A stretch of DNA of 46,512 bases, taken from assembly GCF_003977755.1 (NCBI RefSeq), contig NZ_RQWN01000009.1:1-46512 (forward strand). The letters run 5' to 3'. The notes under the pieces are model-generated. The model was not told the origin of the DNA. It made no database searches and was given only the letters and a program-made list of their open reading frames with translations. The DNA comes from Haloterrigena salifodinae. Lineage in GTDB: Archaea; Halobacteriota; Halobacteria; Halobacteriales; Natrialbaceae. Below, piece after piece: positions 44,285 to 46,512 of this stretch (positions are counted from its first letter, which is position 1; every line of letters starts with the position of its first letter). Both the position numbers and the translations under genes were made by a program.

Positions 44285-45514
44285 ATGCCAAATGACCGGA
44301 TGATTATTAATATCATGGGAGTCAGTGGCTCGATTGAGAAGATCTCTCAAACGATCGAACGATACGAAGCGGCCGGGGGCGAGATCCATCGCGTCGACGC
44401 AACGGTTCGAGGGGACGGTGATGAACCGAGCATCGCGGTCGACGTCGTCGTTCCGCTGTGTTCGGCAACGGGAGTGGCGTCCAGCGAGGCCGAGGCGACA
44501 CCACGAGCGGCGACGGTCGAGGAGAACGGCGGTCTCTGCCTTGAGTTTCCGCCGTCAGTCGTGCCGGAGATCGACGAGTTCGCGCCCGCGGACGCGTCGC
44601 TCGTCACGGAGGAAGCGACGGTTACCTCGGAGGGAACCGTCGTCGTCACGTTCGCCCTCGGTCTCGAGGCGAACGCGGAGCCGAGCAGTGAAACGGTAAA
44701 CGGGAACACCGAGTCCGACGGGAGCGGAAGCGAATCGACCGACTCAATCGAGCGCGACCGCTCGGATCGCGAGACATCGGCCGATTCGCTCGAAGGGGCG
44801 GTAACGACCGGCGAGTCAAAGCCGGAATCGGCGACCGAAAGCGAGGACGAACGCGCGCTCGAGTCCCGCGATCGATCTGCCTCGGATTCGGCTCCGAACG
44901 CGGTGACGAGCGACGTCGCGATCGACGACGAGACCGAGCGTGCACTCGCGGCCGCACGGAACGAAGACCTGCCGCCGTACGACGACGTCGAGTACCTGGA
45001 GTGTCTGTACGACTCCTTCGATACGTTCACCGCGATGGCGGAGGTACTCGAGATGGACGTCGCGTCTGAGACCGTTCGGCGATATATGATCGACGCCGGC
45101 ATCCACGAGCCGACGTCCTACGAAACGACCGCGCCGGACGAGGACGACGCGACGACCGACGGCTCGGAAACGACGACCGGCCAGCAGGATTGCTCCGTCG
45201 CTGAAGAACGGGAGCCGATGACCGACGATTCGGTCGCGTCCGTCCCGGAGAAACAGCTCGTCGCCGACGGGATCGGTCTTCCCGAAGACGTCGAAATCAA
45301 CGAACTGATGGACGCGATCGAGTCATCTATGACGTTACACGACGTCACCCGGGAGCTTAGCCTCGAGCGAAGTCGGACCCGCGAACTGCTCGAGCAGCTG
45401 AACCTGCTCGATCTCGTCGTGAAACGTGTCTACGGCTCGGCCGACCCCGAGCGATCCCCCTCGCGAAACGAGATTGCCGATCGGATTCGCGAGAGCGTCA
45501 CCCACGGCCAGTAA
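44285..45514 (+). CDS. Acidic protein with two helix-turn-helix-like segments
   Basis: A 409-residue protein of unrecognised family. Residues 1-125 form a beta-rich domain (MIINIMGVSGSIEKISQTIE, then YEAAGGEIHRVDATVRG). A Ser/Asp/Glu-rich linker follows (about 130-205). A first HTH-like unit is EYLECLYDSFDTFTAMAEVL then VASETVRRYMIDAGI; a second acidic linker; then a second HTH-like unit ELMDAIESSMTLHDVTRELS then RTRELLEQLNLLDLV. This suggests a DNA-binding regulator. It lies two genes upstream of the third oxygenase gene on the same strand and could control it. The start is set by the TATA box at 44251. Confidence 0.78.
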   Translation: MPNDRMIINIMGVSGSIEKISQTIERYEAAGGEIHRVDATVRGDGDEPSIAVDVVVPLCSATGVASSEAEATPRAATVEENGGLCLEFPPSVVPEIDEFAPADASLVTEEATVTSEGTVVVTFALGLEANAEPSSETVNGNTESDGSGSESTDSIERDRSDRETSADSLEGAVTTGESKPESATESEDERALESRDRSASDSAPNAVTSDVAIDDETERALAAARNEDLPPYDDVEYLECLYDSFDTFTAMAEVLEMDVASETVRRYMIDAGIHEPTSYETTAPDEDDATTDGSETTTGQQDCSVAEEREPMTDDSVASVPEKQLVADGIGLPEDVEINELMDAIESSMTLHDVTRELSLERSRTRELLEQLNLLDLVVKRVYGSADPERSPSRNEIADRIRESVTHGQ

Positions 45515-45604
45515 CGCGAGCCACCGTGGGACGACTCCCGAAGCGCCGGCAGTGCGCACCGCCCCCTCTCCCTCTGTTCCCTCCCTCTGGCACTCGCTAC
45601 ATCC

Positions 45605-46006
45605 ATGCGTCGTCGGGACAGACTAGATGCTCGCGACCGAGATATACGACACAGGATACCGGCCGACTCGTCTCGACGGGCCGCAATCGCCATCCTCGAT
45701 CGCGGCGCGATCGGTCTCGACGACCTTACACGCGACGTCGCGACGTTCGAGGCGATCGAACCCGCGGACGACGCGATCGAATGGGTGGTACTCTCGTTCC
45801 GGCACGTCCACCTAGTGATTCTCGAGGACGCGTGTATCGTCCGCTACCTCTCCAAAACGGGACGAGTCGCGTTACTGGAAAACGAACGGAGAACCGTCTC
45901 CGAACGTTCCTCTCCGAGTCCCCTCGTTCGTAGTTCTCGCGACGACCGGCATCGGTCGTCGACGTGGTCCGACATCGCCCGGCGGGCGATCGGTCCCGGT
46001 GACTGA
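45605..46006 (+). CDS. DUF7344-like winged-helix protein
   Basis: A 133-residue protein with the haloarchaeal small winged-helix pattern: RRAAIAILDRGAIGLDDLTR (helix-turn), a segment VATFEAIEPADDAIEW, then SFRHVHLVILEDACIVRYL, the equivalent of the usual LHHVHLPKLADAGVVDY recognition helix and wing. The C-terminal 35 residues are Arg/Ser-rich and may be disordered. It lies 105 bases before the third oxygenase gene on the same strand and may regulate it. The start at 45605 is the first ATG that keeps the helix-turn intact. Confidence 0.72.
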   Translation: MRRRDRLDARDRDIRHRIPADSSRRAAIAILDRGAIGLDDLTRDVATFEAIEPADDAIEWVVLSFRHVHLVILEDACIVRYLSKTGRVALLENERRTVSERSSPSPLVRSSRDDRHRSSTWSDIARRAIGPGD

Positions 46007-46061
46007 ATCGCTCTCGAGCCGATCTCTCTCCCCAACTCGGTTGTGCACTTATATTCATGTT

Positions 46062-46078
46062 CAATATCACTGGTCAAC
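46062..46078 (+). promoter_or_regulatory. Promoter element before the third oxygenase gene
   Basis: CAATATCACTGGTCAAC matches the promoter of the Rieske-less paralogue (TATATAACTGGTTAAC). The ACTGGTYAAC core ends 34 bases before the ATG in both. The surrounding leader sequences have diverged, which makes the shared core stand out. Confidence 0.45.
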
Positions 46079-46111
46079 AGTTTTTAGGCTATATTGTGTT
46101 ATTGGTACCGT

Positions 46112-46512
46112 ATGACACAGTGGGACGATTCACAGACGAAATCGGTGAGCGAGGACATCACGGAGGAATCGAACGCGCTGCCGGCTCGCTACTTCACCGA
46201 CGATGACGTCTTCGAGATGGAGAAAGAGAAGGTGTTCGGCCAGTACTGGGTGTACGCCGGCCACGCCAACAGCATCAGCGATCCCGGCCAGTACTTCACG
46301 CGGACGATCGGCGATCGGCAACTGATCGTCGTCCGCGGTCACGACGGCGATATCAAGGCGTTCGACAACGTCTGTGCCCACCGCGGCTCGAAGATGGTCG
46401 AGGATACGCCGATGACCGACCCCGGCGATGCAAAGCGAATCAAGTGTCCGTACCACCTCTGGACGTACGACCTCGAGGGAGAACTCAAAAGCACGCCCAA
46501 GAGCTTCGACGA
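46112..46512 (+). CDS. gbcA: GbcA-type Rieske oxygenase alpha subunit, 5' part, copy 3
   Basis: The first 133 residues of a Rieske oxygenase; the gene runs off the right edge. The Rieske [2Fe-2S] motif is intact: Cys88-x-His90 (NVCAHRG) and Cys112-x2-His115 (KCPYHLW). Residues 1-80 are nearly the same as in the Rieske-less paralogue (ALPARYFTDDDVFEMEKEK, GQYWVYAGHANSISDPGQYF). The catalytic domain lies beyond the window. It is the best candidate in view for the working glycine betaine monooxygenase; the substrate is inferred from the surrounding choline, dimethylglycine and one-carbon genes. Confidence 0.93.
   Translation, partial: MTQWDDSQTKSVSEDITEESNALPARYFTDDDVFEMEKEKVFGQYWVYAGHANSISDPGQYFTRTIGDRQLIVVRGHDGDIKAFDNVCAHRGSKMVEDTPMTDPGDAKRIKCPYHLWTYDLEGELKSTPKSFD

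Noticed and set aside
1-46512. CRISPR arrays, tRNA or rRNA genes
   Set aside because: No regularly spaced repeats and no cloverleaf or rRNA sequence were recognised on reading; a dedicated tRNA scan was not possible.

Overview
The window is a piece of a haloarchaeal chromosome of the Natrialbales/Natrinema type. The evidence is high GC, very acidic proteins, TATA-type promoters with short or absent leaders, and archaeal-only families (HalOD1, bat-type HTH, DUF7344-like winged helix, RdfA with an SMC-related partner, FolC-FolP fusion). No tRNA, rRNA or CRISPR array was seen. Names come from reading motifs by eye; no database search was run.

Layout. 1-1939: the 3' end of a Rieske-oxygenase (GbcA-type) gene and two small genes that resemble the C-terminal domains of MCM and of MgsA/RarA. 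2034-2645: gene wreckage. 2745-9087 (minus strand): a choline block with an IclR regulator, a type III Fe-dependent alcohol dehydrogenase, a betaine-aldehyde-type dehydrogenase, a small protein and a BCCT transporter. 9088-13000: a low-density, decaying stretch with a second GbcA paralogue that has lost every Rieske cluster ligand, a broken alaX copy and an EamA-type permease. 13213-18190: a CobW/ZNG1-type GTPase, a formaldehyde-dehydrogenase-type Zn alcohol dehydrogenase, a wrecked ppc and an IS remnant. 18266-21539: a tungsten aldehyde ferredoxin oxidoreductase with a HalOD1 protein, and a bat-type regulator. 21748-24516: rdfA and an SMC-related ATPase with a Rad50-like CxxC hook. 24564-32057: FolCP, AlaX, PurU, RidA, GlyA. 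32321-39147 (minus strand): FolD, a dimethylglycine/sarcosine dehydrogenase fused to a GcvT-type domain, threonine/serine dehydratase, and a second BCCT transporter. 40108-44086: a creatininase-family hydrolase, an AstE/AspA-type zinc enzyme, PabA and PabB. 44285-46512: two regulators and the 5' end of a third GbcA paralogue with an intact Rieske motif.

Read together, most intact genes form one pathway. BCCT carriers import choline or betaine. The Fe-ADH and ALDH oxidise choline to glycine betaine. GbcA demethylates betaine and releases formaldehyde, which the FdhA-type enzyme can remove. The FAD-GcvT enzyme takes dimethylglycine/sarcosine towards glycine and charges tetrahydrofolate. FolD and PurU process the one-carbon unit, GlyA makes serine, the dehydratase makes pyruvate, and RidA clears the reactive enamine. 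FolCP and PabAB can supply the folate. The GbcA reductase partner (GbcB) and an electron-transfer flavoprotein are not visible here.

The most unusual item is the Rieske-less GbcA paralogue (10689-11699), whose mononuclear-iron domain stays intact and constrained. The area also holds many degraded copies of genes that are intact elsewhere in the window (alaX, the GcvT domain, EamA, a zinc ribbon), which points to past duplication and decay around the gbcA copies.
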